Shown here: piece by piece, positions 54,186-64,000 of the stretch
Layout of the letters: each line of letters starts with the position of its first letter
How positions within the stretch are numbered: position 1 is the first letter of the stretch
Made by a program: the position numbers and the translations under genes
Assembly: GCA_944989445.1 (NCBI GenBank)
Contig: CALYLW010000165.1
Span: 687,001 to 751,000 of the forward strand
DNA: 64,000 nt
Reading direction: 5' to 3'
From: Ampullaceana balthica
Lineage: Eukaryota; Mollusca; Gastropoda; Lymnaeidae
The notes under the pieces: model-generated
Database searches by the model: none
Seen by the model: only the letters and a program-made list of their open reading frames with translations
What the model was told of the DNA's origin: nothing

Positions 54186-56222
54186 GCAAAAGACCATGCA
54201 CATATGCCAGGCTTTGACCGCGCCCTATGTTCAATAAGACCATGCACATATGCAAGGCTTTGACCCGGCCCTATGTTCCATAAGACCATGTACATATGCC
54301 AGACTTTGACTGGGCCATATGTTCCATAAGACCATGCACATATGCAAGGCTTTGACTGGGCACTATGTTCCATTAGACCATGCACATATGCAATGCTTTG
54401 ACTGGGCACTATGTTTCATAAGACCATGCACATATGCAAGGCTTTGACCCGGCCCAATGTTCCATAAGACCATGCACATATACAAGGGTTTGACCCAGCC
54501 CTGTGTTCCATAAGACCATGCACATATGCCAGGTTTTGACCCGGCCCTATGTTCCATAAGACCATGCACATATGCCAGACTTTGACTGGGCCCTATGTTC
54601 CATAAGACCATGCACATATGCAAGGCTTTGACCGGGCCCTATGTTCCATAAGACCATGCACATATGCAAGGCTTTGACCCGGCCCTATGTTCCATAAGAC
54701 CATGCACATATACAAGGGTTTGACCCAGCCCTATGTTCCATAAGACCCTGCACATATGCCAGGCTTTGACCCGGCCCTATGTTCCATAAGACCATGCACA
54801 TATGCCAGACTTTGACTGGGCCATATGTTCCATAAGACCATGCACATATGCAAGGCTTTGACCGGGCCCTATGTTCCATAAGACCATGCACATATGCAAG
54901 GCTTTGACCCGGCCCTATGTTCCATAAGACCATGCACATATACAAGGGTTTGACCCAGCCCTATGTTCCATAAGACCATGCACATATGCCAGGCTTTGAC
55001 CCGGCCCTATGTTCCATAAGACCATGCACATATGCCAGACTTTGACTGGGCCATATGTTCCATAAGACCATGCACATATGCAAGGCTTTGACTTGGCCCT
55101 ATGTTCCATAAGACCATGCACATATGCAAGGGTTTGACTGGGCCCTATGTTCCATAAGACCATGCACATATGCAAGGCTTTGACCCGGCCCAATGTTCCA
55201 TTAGACCATGCACATATGCCAGGCTTTGTTTGACTGGGCCCTATGTTCCATAAGACCATGCACATATGCAAGGCTTTGACCCGGCCCTATGTTCCATAAG
55301 ACCATGCACATATACAAGGGTTTGACCCAGCCCTATGTTCCATAAGACCATGCACATATGCCAGGCTTTGACCCGGCCCTATGTTCCATAAGACCATGCA
55401 CATATGCCAGACTTTGACTGGGCCATATGTTCCATAAGACCATGCACATATGCAAGGCTTTGACCGGGCCCTATGTTCCATAAGACCATGCACATATGCA
55501 AGGCTTTGACCCGGCCCTATGTTCCATAAGACCATGCACATATACAAGGGTTTGACCCAGCCCTATGTTCCATAAGACCATGCACATATGCCAGGCTTTG
55601 ACCCGGCCCTATGTTCCATAAGACCATGCACATATGCCAGACTTTGACTGGGCCATATGTTCCATAAGACCATGCACATATGCAAGGCTTTGACTTGGCC
55701 CTATGTTCCATAAGACCATGCACATATGCAAGGGTTTGACTGGGCCCTATGTTCCATAAGACCATGCACATATGCAAGGTTTTGACCCGGCCCAATGTGC
55801 CATAAGACCATGCACATATGCCAGGCTTTGTTTGACTGGGCCCTATGTTCCATAAGACCATGCACATATGCAAGGCTTTGACCCGGCCCTATGTTCCATA
55901 AGACCATGCACATATGCAAGGGTTTGACTGGGCCCTATGTTCCATAAGACCATGCACATATGCAAGGCTTTGACTGGGCCCTATGTTCCATAAGACCATG
56001 CACATATGCCAGGCTTTGACTGGGCCCTATGTTCCATAAGACCATGCACATATGCCAGGCTTTGACTGGGCCCTATGTTCCATAAGACCATGCACATATG
56101 CAAGGCTTTGACCCGGCCCTATTTTCCATAGGACCATGCACATATGCAAGGCTTTGACCCGGCCCTATTTTCCATAGGACCATGCACATATGCAAGGCTT
56201 TGACTGGGCCCTATGTTCCACA
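54186..56222. repeat. 46-bp satellite, about 44 copies, higher-order repeat
   Basis: Unit CATAAGACCATGCACATATG plus CAAGGCTTTGACCCGGCCCT and ATGTTC. A marker variant (TACAAGGGTTTGACCCAG) occurs at 54481, 54711, 54941, 55313 and 55543, spaced 230, 230, 372 and 230 bp. The blocks 54685-55286 and 55287-55888 repeat at 602 bp. Confidence 0.95.
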
Positions 56223-56274
56223 AAAAAATTTAAAGGAAAAATTATTAAAAAAAGATTTAAGAAAACAAAACAAC

Positions 56275-56398
56275 ACACTTTAATACATACGCCCTCTCAT
56301 ATACATACACACTCTTATATAAACATACACTCTCACAAACACACACACACACACACTCATACATACACACTCTCATACACAGACACACACACTCAAGC
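56275..56398. repeat. (CA)n-rich simple sequence
   Basis: CACACA and CATACACACTC runs. Confidence 0.9.
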
Positions 56399-57075
56399 GT
56401 CACTCATATGAATCGAACCCGTCTAATTGGTCAAATAAATATTAGTGGAAATGCTTTACATGTTAATGACTTGTAAGCGTCAAATTAATATCAATTGAAA
56501 AGCTTTGCATTTTAATGATCAATTAAATATTAACGGAAACGAATGAAATGTAGAATATGAGAAACTATGCAGACACCATTTTGAAAGTTTTTCAAAGACC
56601 GAGCTCTAGAGAGTGGTTGTAGAAACCAAAGAGACGTTTGATGATATAAAAGACGACTACCTCGGGTAATAATGAGATCAAATACAAGAACATTTTTTTG
56701 CTACCTATCAGCGGTTCTCAGATTCTCGCTGTAACGGACCTCACTGGGCACGGTCTTTTTCTTAGCTCTCGCGGTCAGACGAATCGAAACTACGCCAGTT
56801 AAAATCAAATTAACAAGCTCAACTGGCCAGCGTTTAACATCAACTTAACATCTTAATTGATAAATGATGGTCGGAAAAAATCCGTGGCCAAACTCGTCGT
56901 CCAGGTGAACAACGCGCTAGGTAATCTCAGGGAGTGTCAGACCAGAGAAAACAACGTCGCCGATCGAATGCCCTAATTGATGTCTGGAGATTAAAGCCAT
57001 TAAGACGGTCATCTTTGTTTTAGCATTAGTCGGAGTCAAGGTCAGGGAGTCAAGATAAAGGTTGGGAGTGTCAGT
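56399..57075. other. Mostly single-copy non-coding DNA
   Basis: Contains a short duplicated AT-rich phrase near 56435 and 56485. Nothing coding recognised. Confidence 0.5.
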
Positions 57076-57076
57076 A

Positions 57077-57742
57077 CATTCATGTTACGAGAGTCAGTAC
57101 ATTTATGTTACGAGAGTCAGGGCATTCATGTTACGAGAGTCAGTACATTAATTTTACGAGAGTCAGGGCATTCATGTTACGAGAGTCAGGGCATTCATGT
57201 TACGAGAGTCAGTACATTAATGTTACGAGAGTCAGGGCATTCATGTTACGAGAGTCAGTACATTAATGTTACGAGAGTCAGGGCATTCATGTTACGAGAG
57301 TCAGGGCCTTCATGTTACGAGAGTCAGTACATTAATTTTACGAGAGTCAGGGCATTCATGTTACGAGAGTCAGGGCATTCATGTTACGAGAGTCAGTACA
57401 TTAATTTTACGAGAGTCAGGGCATTCATGTTACGAGAGTCAGTACATTAATGTTACGAGAGTCAGGGCATTCATGTTACGAGAGTCAGGGCATTCATGTT
57501 ACGAGAGTCAGTACATTAATTTTACGAGAGTCAGGGCATTCATGTTACGAGAGTCAGTACATTAATGTTACGAGAGTCAGGGCATTCATGTTACGAGAGT
57601 CAGGGCATTCATGTTACGAGAGTCAGTACATTCATGTTACGAGAGTCAGTACATTCATGTTACGAGAGTCATCACCATTCATGTTACGAGAGTCAGGGCA
57701 TTCGTGTTACGAGAGTCAGGGCATTCATGTTACGAGAGTCAA
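57077..57742. repeat. 23-bp minisatellite, about 29 copies
   Basis: Unit GAGAGTCAGGGCATTCATGT plus TAC, with GTACATTAAT and TTTTAC variants. Several overlapping open frames are artefacts. Confidence 0.96.
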
Positions 57743-58391
57743 TTTAAAACTCAAAATGTAGCTGCAATATATCAAATCCCGGGAGAAATTATAGCAAATG
57801 TTTATTAACACAAAGGTATTATAAATAAATCCTCTCGCCGTGCTATTTTTTATCTAAAGAGCCGCCTCTGCCTAATCACCCACTGCCTAATGAAGCTTGC
57901 CGAAAAAGCCCCGCCATGTTAAACGGATCTGCATTCAAAGCATCGATCACAGGAATATTGCTCTGAAAATGGCGTCATCACTCCCGGAAGTGTAACAAGG
58001 GGCGGCAACTTGGCCTAAGGTGGCAGACATTAGCAACGATCATTGACTGGATGGTAGGACAAAGGGCCTGAAGAAATAGTTAGGGCATTTGACTGCCAGA
58101 CTTGATGTTAGTTGGTAGCTTCTAGTCCTGAAACCGATAACATTTTTTAAAAATTCTATTTAAATATGAACCCCTACAAGGGTCGTACTGTATTGAACCT
58201 AATGGTTTACTCCCTGTGAACCACTCGCCTCTATGATAAATTATGTGAATGTATAATATGAATCCGCAAGTTTCATGCTTAACAAAATTTATTCTGATTT
58301 TAAAAAAAAATTAATTCCAATGTTTAACAAAATTAATTACAATGTTTATTATAATAGCATCTGTTTGTACGACCTTTTTTTGAAGAAGCAG
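57743..58391. other. Single-copy region with promoter-like motifs
   Basis: AAAATGGCG (YY1-like) at 57966-57974 and CCGGAAGTG (ETS-like) at 57984-57992, with CGTCA between. This pairing is typical of TATA-less housekeeping promoters, but no exon follows that I can recognise. Confidence 0.35.
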
Positions 58392-58587
58392 CAGTGGCGT
58401 AGCTATAAGGGGGAGGGGGGACCAAATTCGAAAGTCCCCTTGGGCCCCCACTTCAGGGGGGCCCCTAAAGCAATGTCATAATTTTTTTACATTAAATATT
58501 ATGCCACCGCCATATATGCAGGGCCCCCAAAGAGGCCAAGCCCCCCCAGGGCCCTCAAATCCCTACAAATTCTTAGCTACGCCACTC
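58392..58587. mobile_element. hAT-like MITE
   Basis: Ends CAGTGGCGTAGCTA and TAGCTACGCCACTC are inverted repeats. The flanks AGAAGCAG (58384-58391) and AGTAGCAG (58588-58595) match at 7 of 8 bases. 196 bp with G/C-rich inner parts that also pair. Confidence 0.85.
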
Positions 58588-58699
58588 AGTAGCAGGTTGT
58601 CACATATAAAGCCTGGCTCTTCTTTGGCGAATGATAATATTTCTTCATCGTACTGTTTTAATTTGTACCAGCGCGCATATAACATATATACGTAACGAT

Positions 58700-59060
58700 T
58701 ACCACTTTTATACATGTGTCAATGTGCCCCAAGGTTGTTTGACGGGTGCAGATAGGTGACACTTTATGGCCGGGCGTGGCCGACAAATAAAGACTGTGGA
58801 ACATTTTAGACCGCCACGATTGCCCCAGGGCATGTGGTAAACCATTGTATTGACTTGACAAGCTTTGCGCCCCGTCGGACCCCACTGGCGCCAACCTTGT
58901 ATGGCCAGGATTGGCTGCCCAGACCTGACCAATTACGCCGTCAGCATGACATGACTGGACACGCGTTAGTGCTGTCTTTGGGATACCTATATAAGGGGAG
59001 ACTCACTGAGACGAAATAAAGACAGAAACGTAAGTCGTAAGCAGGAAAAGGAACGAAAAC
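58700..59060 (+). promoter_or_regulatory. TATA-bearing promoter-like segment, possible solo LTR
   Basis: Less AT-rich than its surroundings. Contains CCTATATAAGGGGAG (about 58985) followed at about 30 bp by GAAATAAAGACAG, an AATAAA close after a TATA box, as found in retroelement LTRs. A second AATAAAG lies at about 58787. No second LTR copy, primer-binding site or pol sequence was found. Confidence 0.3.
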
Positions 59061-59162
59061 GTAACATGTGAACGTAAACGTATAGAGTAGGGCATAGTAG
59101 ATACGTAGGGCTGCAAACTGCTTGTCAACTTGATCGTTCAGCTTGAAATTTAGAGTACTTAT

Positions 59163-61075
59163 TAAATCCCTTATATTAACTTCGAAATGTTGTCTCTCTC
59201 TCTCTGTCGTTCTTCGTCAAGCGGGCATGCGGAAAAAAAGAAGTAAATTTTTAAAAAATCCGTAAAAACAAAGTTTTTGACTATAAATCCCTTATATATG
59301 AGACATACCTTAAAGTGTTGATTATGTTCCAACGCGACAAACAGCCCGAAACTGAGTGAATTCCACCTGGTTAAAACACGTGATGTGGTCACCGATGGCT
59401 GGCGTGAAGTCAAGTGACCCGTAAAATGTAAACAATAGTGACCGCTACACATAGTTTTATATAGATAAACTAAAAATGCATTAATTTAATTACGGTACGT
59501 TCGATCGATCTGCAATTTTGATACGATGCATTGTTAGGTGACACGGGTCCATGTGCCAAATTTCAGCTCGATGGCTTTACGGGAAGTGGGGTCATTTTTG
59601 ACTTTTGTTTTTCCGCCCACCCGACGACGAACGACAGACAGACAGAGAGAGACGGCGGTGAAGTTAATATAAGGGATTTAATATTTTAAAAAAAGCCCGT
59701 AATAAAACTAACCCGTAAAAACAAAGTTTTTGACTACAAATCCATTATATATACATAACTAAAAGTATTGATTATGTTCAAACGCGACAAACATTTACAG
59801 ACTGAATCTGTCTTAACTTCCCTTTGCTTTATAACCCTGGGGGGGGGCGGGTGGGAGAGGGGAAAGTTCTGGTCACCGATCGCTGGACCGAGCTCAGAGT
59901 GACACGTAAAATTTAAACAAAAGCACGCCGGTACACCTGGTTAAAACACGAGATGTGTTCACCGATGACTGGCGTGAAGTCAAGTGACCCGTAAAATGTA
60001 AACAATAGCGACCGCTACATATAGTTTATATAGATAAGCTAAAAATGCATTATTTTAATAACTGTACGTTCGATCGATCTGAATTTTTGATATGATGCAT
60101 TGTTAGGTGACGCGAGCCTATATGTCAAATTTCAGCTCGATGGCATCACGGGAAGTGGGTCATTTTGACTTTTATTTTTCCGCCCACCCGAAAACGAACG
60201 ACAGACAGAGACGGCGGTGAAGTTAATATAAGGGATTTAAAAACAAAGCTTTTAACTATAAATCCCTTATATATGAGACATAACTAAAAGTATTGATTAT
60301 GTTCAAACGCGACAAACATTTACAGACTTAATATGTCTTAACTACCCTTTTTTTATAACCGGGGGGGGGGAGGTCTGGTCACCGATCGCTGGACCGAGCT
60401 TAGCGTGACACGTAAAATGTAAACAAAAGCACGCTGGTACATCGCGTCAACGCGCGAACTGAACTGTCACGTGGAAAAAAAACAATAACAAACAGTGAAA
60501 TTGAATTATATACGTTGTATAGAGATAAACTAAAAATGCATTAATTTAATTACGGTACGTTTGATCGATCTGAAATTTTCATACGATGCATTGTTAGGTG
60601 ACACAAGTCTATTTAGGTGACACAAGTCTATTTAGGTGACACACGTCTATGTGCCAAATTTCATCTCGATGGCATCACGGGAGGTGGGTCATCTTATACT
60701 TTTGTTTTTTAAACCCGACGAAGAGATGACGACAGACAGAGAGAGAGACAAGATTTCGAAGTTAATATAAGGGATTTAAAAAATGAGACACTTCCCGTGA
60801 TGCTATCGAGCTGAAGTTTTGCACATAGTTTTGTGTCACCTAACAATGCATCGTATCAATATTGTAGATCGATCGAAATTACTGTAATTAAATTAATGCA
60901 TTTTAGTTTATCTCAATACAAGATATGTAATTCAATTTCACAGTTTGTTATTGTTTGTCTTCCACGTGCCAGTTGATTACGCGTTCATCCCACCCATCCA
61001 CACCCCCTCCCCCATCCCCCGGTTTTAAAGCTAGGGGACAACAGTCGGTTTCAGTCTGTAAATGTTTGTCTAAAG
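59163..61075. repeat. Second cluster of repeat family A
   Basis: A truncated plus start at 59163, three inverted copies head-to-tail (about 59265-59683, 59715-60240, 60245-60775) and a plus partial 60776-61075. Shared parts: TACGGTACGTTCGATCGATC, GGAAGTGGGTCATTTTGACT-like, ending GTTAATATAAGGGATTTAA. The last copy has a local triplication of TAGGTGACACAAGTCTATT (60595-60650). Confidence 0.85.
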
Positions 61076-61244
61076 AATTGGTTGCAGTGTCAACAAGGAG
61101 GTAAAAGAATTCAAACTAGTTTCTTTCCTGTGCATCCATTGTGGGCTCGACCTGATTGTAGTCAAATTTCTTTTTCTTCGACGAACTCGATGCCCTAGTA
61201 GGCTATTGAGTCAAATTTTTTATCTGCACCTATTTCGGATGCCA

Positions 61245-61966
61245 TTTTCCAGCATCAACAACGATGCCATTTTCCAGCATCAACAAGGATGCCATTTTCC
61301 AGCATCAACAAGGATGTCATTTGCCAGCATCAACAAGGATGCCATTTGCCAGCATCAACAAGGATGACATTTGCCAGCATCAACAAGGATGCCATTTGCC
61401 AGCATCAACAAGGATGCCATTTGCCAGCATCAACAAGGATGGCATTTGCCAGCATCAACAAGGATGACATTTGCCAGCATCAACAAGGATGACATTTGCC
61501 AGCATCAACAAGGATGACATTTGCCAGCATCAACAAGGATGACATTTGCCAGCATCAACAAGGATGCCATTTGCCAGCATCAACAAGGATGACATTTGCC
61601 AGCATCAACAAGGATGACATTTGCCAGCATCAACAAGGATGACATTTGCCAGCATCAACAAGGATGACATTTGCCAGCATCAACAAGGATGCCATTTGCC
61701 AGCATCAACAAGGATGACATTTGCCAGCATCAACAAGGAGGCCATTTGCCAGCATCAACAAGGATTCCATTTGCCAGCATCAACAAGGATGCCATTAGCC
61801 AGCATCAACAAGGATGACATTTGCCAGCATCAACAAGGATGACATTAGCCAGCATCAACAAGGATGACATTAGCCAGCATCAACAAGGATGACATTAGCC
61901 AGCATCAACAAGGATGACATTTGCCAGCATCAACAAGGATGACATTTGCCAGCATCAACAAGGATG
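61245..61966. repeat. 25-bp minisatellite, about 29 copies
   Basis: Unit GATGACATTTGCCAGCATCA plus ACAAG, with GCC/GAC and TTTGCC/TTAGCC/TTTTCC variants. Confidence 0.96.
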
Positions 61967-63640
61967 GGATTAAAGTGATTGTATGTTCTCAGATTACTTT
62001 TAAAAAAAATATTGGAACTTCTCAAAAGTTTTATTGTCAATGCAATATCAAAATGTTTGCCCTGCCTGAGTTTACTAATGAGATTGCCATGAGATATTAT
62101 CTCATACTATATCATGAACAATACGAAATTCGAATAGTTGTGTTACGTAAGGTGCTTCATCTCTTATTGAACTATCTGTATCTTTGATCTCGTAAATGCT
62201 TAGCAATGCATCATATAATTTACAGTATTTTATACCTCAACGACTTTCTCACCTGGTGTCACTGTGAGGTTTTAAGGTTAGTTCTTTAACGTTCTTCAAA
62301 TCAATGGGCCGTCTGAAAGTCGATGGGCCGTCTGAAAGTCGATGAAGAAAAAAATAGAGCAATTTTTAGACAATATCAAAGAAATTGGCTCCTTCTAATG
62401 ATGAATTTACCACATCATTTATTACCAGGCTAAGGGAGTAGTTATCACATGGTAATAAAATGCACCAATGTTGACTTTTCTAGTATTTTTTTTTAACCCT
62501 TTCATGTTCTCCCTTCATGTTCTCCCTTCATCTTCTCCTTTCATGTTCTCCCTTCATGTTCTCCTTTCATGTTCACCCGATTATCATAATTTTGGCCTCT
62601 CACGTTTTTAAAAGGCAATCTTTCAATCGAAAGAAAGTCCCAAAAATTTTCATGAATGCTGATGTGTTCTTGTTCAATTTATATATACCTTTTAATGAAG
62701 GTGATTTGTTCTGTTTTTTTAAAGTCAGATTTGAAATCGAAAATACCCGTTGAAAAACAGCGTGCAATGATGGGTTACTGCATAGCAACATCTTTGAGAT
62801 GTATCATCTATTATAATTTGCGAAGTTGAAAACGAACAATCAATTCAAGAAATAAATTTTGGCTTTAAAATGTGTTTGTAGTTTCATGATTTTTTAAAGG
62901 ATTTGTACGATATGCTGCCAATCCCCATACTATCGTTTGCTAACAAAGATGTAGCCATTGCAGACATTTTGCAGCAGAGGCTAAAAACAGAACTCTCCAT
63001 TGCTAAAATGTCTTATATAATGGTTTGATGTCAACCTACTGCCGCTCGTATCAGTAGGGAAACCAAAATGTGAAACCCTATTGTACTGACCGCCGGTCAA
63101 GTGGTAACAATGTGGGGCATTGAGGTAAACAGGTCCCCGGGCTCCAAGGCCCATAGGCTCAAAAAGTGAGGCACACTACGTCAGTTCATAAAATTTGATT
63201 GAACGGAAAGAGTCGGGGGGCATCAATTTTATAATTTTAAAATAATTTTCCCCTGGGTGCAAATAATCCTAGTTATACCATTTGCGACATAGAAAGAACG
63301 ATCTAACCTCTTGTGATGAAACTAACTGTGGCCCGAATTAAAATCTAATTTTTGCTGTATATTATAATACTTATGAATCCTTTATTATTAAAAAGGATAA
63401 TTGTATACGCTATGCTATAAAAAAGGATTTATGGTCTCATTTTTTGGGGACTTTTTAAAAAAATAAATTTTTCGGATCGCGCCCCCGCATTTCCATAAAT
63501 GAATTTTGCGCCCCTCGATTTTTTACTCCGTGAATTTGCACGGAAAGACGGGGTGTTAGTCCGGCCCTGCGACGAAAGAAGCACATTATAAATATTTGAA
63601 AAATGATGCAAAGGCCCTGCTTTGGTAAAGTCATTATTTT
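61967..63640. other. AT-rich non-coding region
   Basis: No gene seen. A 13-bp repeat around CTCCCTTCATGTT (62505-62575) and a short duplication of CGATGGGCCGTCTGAAAGT (about 62303-62342) are visible. Confidence 0.5.
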
Positions 63641-63649
63641 TTAGGTGGA

Positions 63650-63900
63650 TGACTCCACACAATGGTCGCCTATTGGACCACGCAGAATACGTCACACGTG
63701 ACCGCCCCATCAACCAATCAGGTTATCCTAGAAATAACCCACCAATGGCGAAGAAAATAGGGCACGCGCTCAAGTTCCAAACAAAGAAACGACTGGGGTA
63801 AAACAGGGGGAAAATTACCTTTTCTACCTCACCACAAATTCATTCTGCGACGTAATCAAGGTAGCAAGCTGGACGCCAGGTAATATCGGAGGTAAAGTAA
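63650..63900 (+). promoter_or_regulatory. Candidate promoter of a gene beyond the right edge
   Basis: Contains CTATTGG (inverted CCAAT, about 63669), the E-box CACACGTGACC (about 63694), CCAATCA (about 63714) and CCAATGGCG (about 63742), then a more GC-balanced stretch with a possible donor CCAG/GTAATA near 63880. Spaced CCAAT boxes plus an E-box are common in housekeeping promoters. Strand is a guess. Confidence 0.35.
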
Positions 63901-64000
63901 TATGATTTTATTTTCTTTATGCCTGATATCTGATGTTTAACAGACATCATTCATTGAATGATTACGAGGGTACGGTTATTTATAATCGATTGCGTTCATT

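Noticed and set aside
54083..55919. Minus-strand frames with CMVLWNIGP-type repeats
   Set aside because: 46-bp satellite; frames stop and restart every few units.

Overview
This window looks like nuclear DNA from an animal. Its one clear gene is cut into at least 13 short exons with GT-AG introns, the rest is AT-rich and gene-poor, and it carries tRNA-derived SINEs, a LINE fragment, hAT-like MITEs and many tandem arrays. A repeat near 5.7 kb resembles a SINE common in molluscs, so a mollusc (perhaps a gastropod) is my best guess; this is weak inference, not an identification.

Layout: (1) 1-12.4 kb holds an apparently complete plus-strand gene for a cytosolic non-specific dipeptidase (CNDP2-like, M20 metallopeptidase), lacking only a recognised start exon. 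A CpG-rich CRE-bearing segment at about 1.03-1.16 kb is the best promoter candidate. Coding exons run from 3261 to a stop at 12080, with a poly(A) signal near 12362. Most larger introns carry a tandem array, several starting at or built from splice-site sequence, and a second copy of the terminal exon sits in intron 9. (2) 13.2-19.4 kb: a tRNA-SINE, the C-terminal end of a LINE reverse-transcriptase ORF, then about 130 copies of a 44-bp satellite that seems to grow out of the LINE fragment. (3) 19.4-21.3 kb: a DNA transposon with long inverted ends and a hAT MITE nested inside it. (4) 22.7-30.8 kb: a mosaic of related short repeat families in both orientations that share one conserved core, plus a large hairpin and a tRNA-Val-like pseudogene. 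(5) 31-36.5 kb: degenerate repeats and a hAT-like element with a second copy of the 19.4-kb transposon nested in it. (6) 36.5-42.6 kb: several minisatellites around a mostly single-copy stretch (38.3-40.5 kb) with promoter-like motifs. (7) 42.7-52.5 kb: two related giant arrays, 39 bp and 42 bp, separated by six copies of a 55-bp unit. (8) 53.4-57.7 kb: another repeat copy, a 46-bp array with higher-order structure, and a 23-bp array. (9) 57.8-64 kb: promoter-like motifs, a hAT MITE, a TATA-bearing segment, a second repeat cluster, a 25-bp array, and a CCAAT/E-box-rich segment at the right edge that may be the promoter of a gene outside the window.

I found no second gene. Many long open frames (up to about 770 codons) lie inside tandem arrays and are open because the units lack stops, not because they encode proteins. 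By rough addition, tandem arrays fill about 40% of the window. No operon, CRISPR, or defence system is visible.
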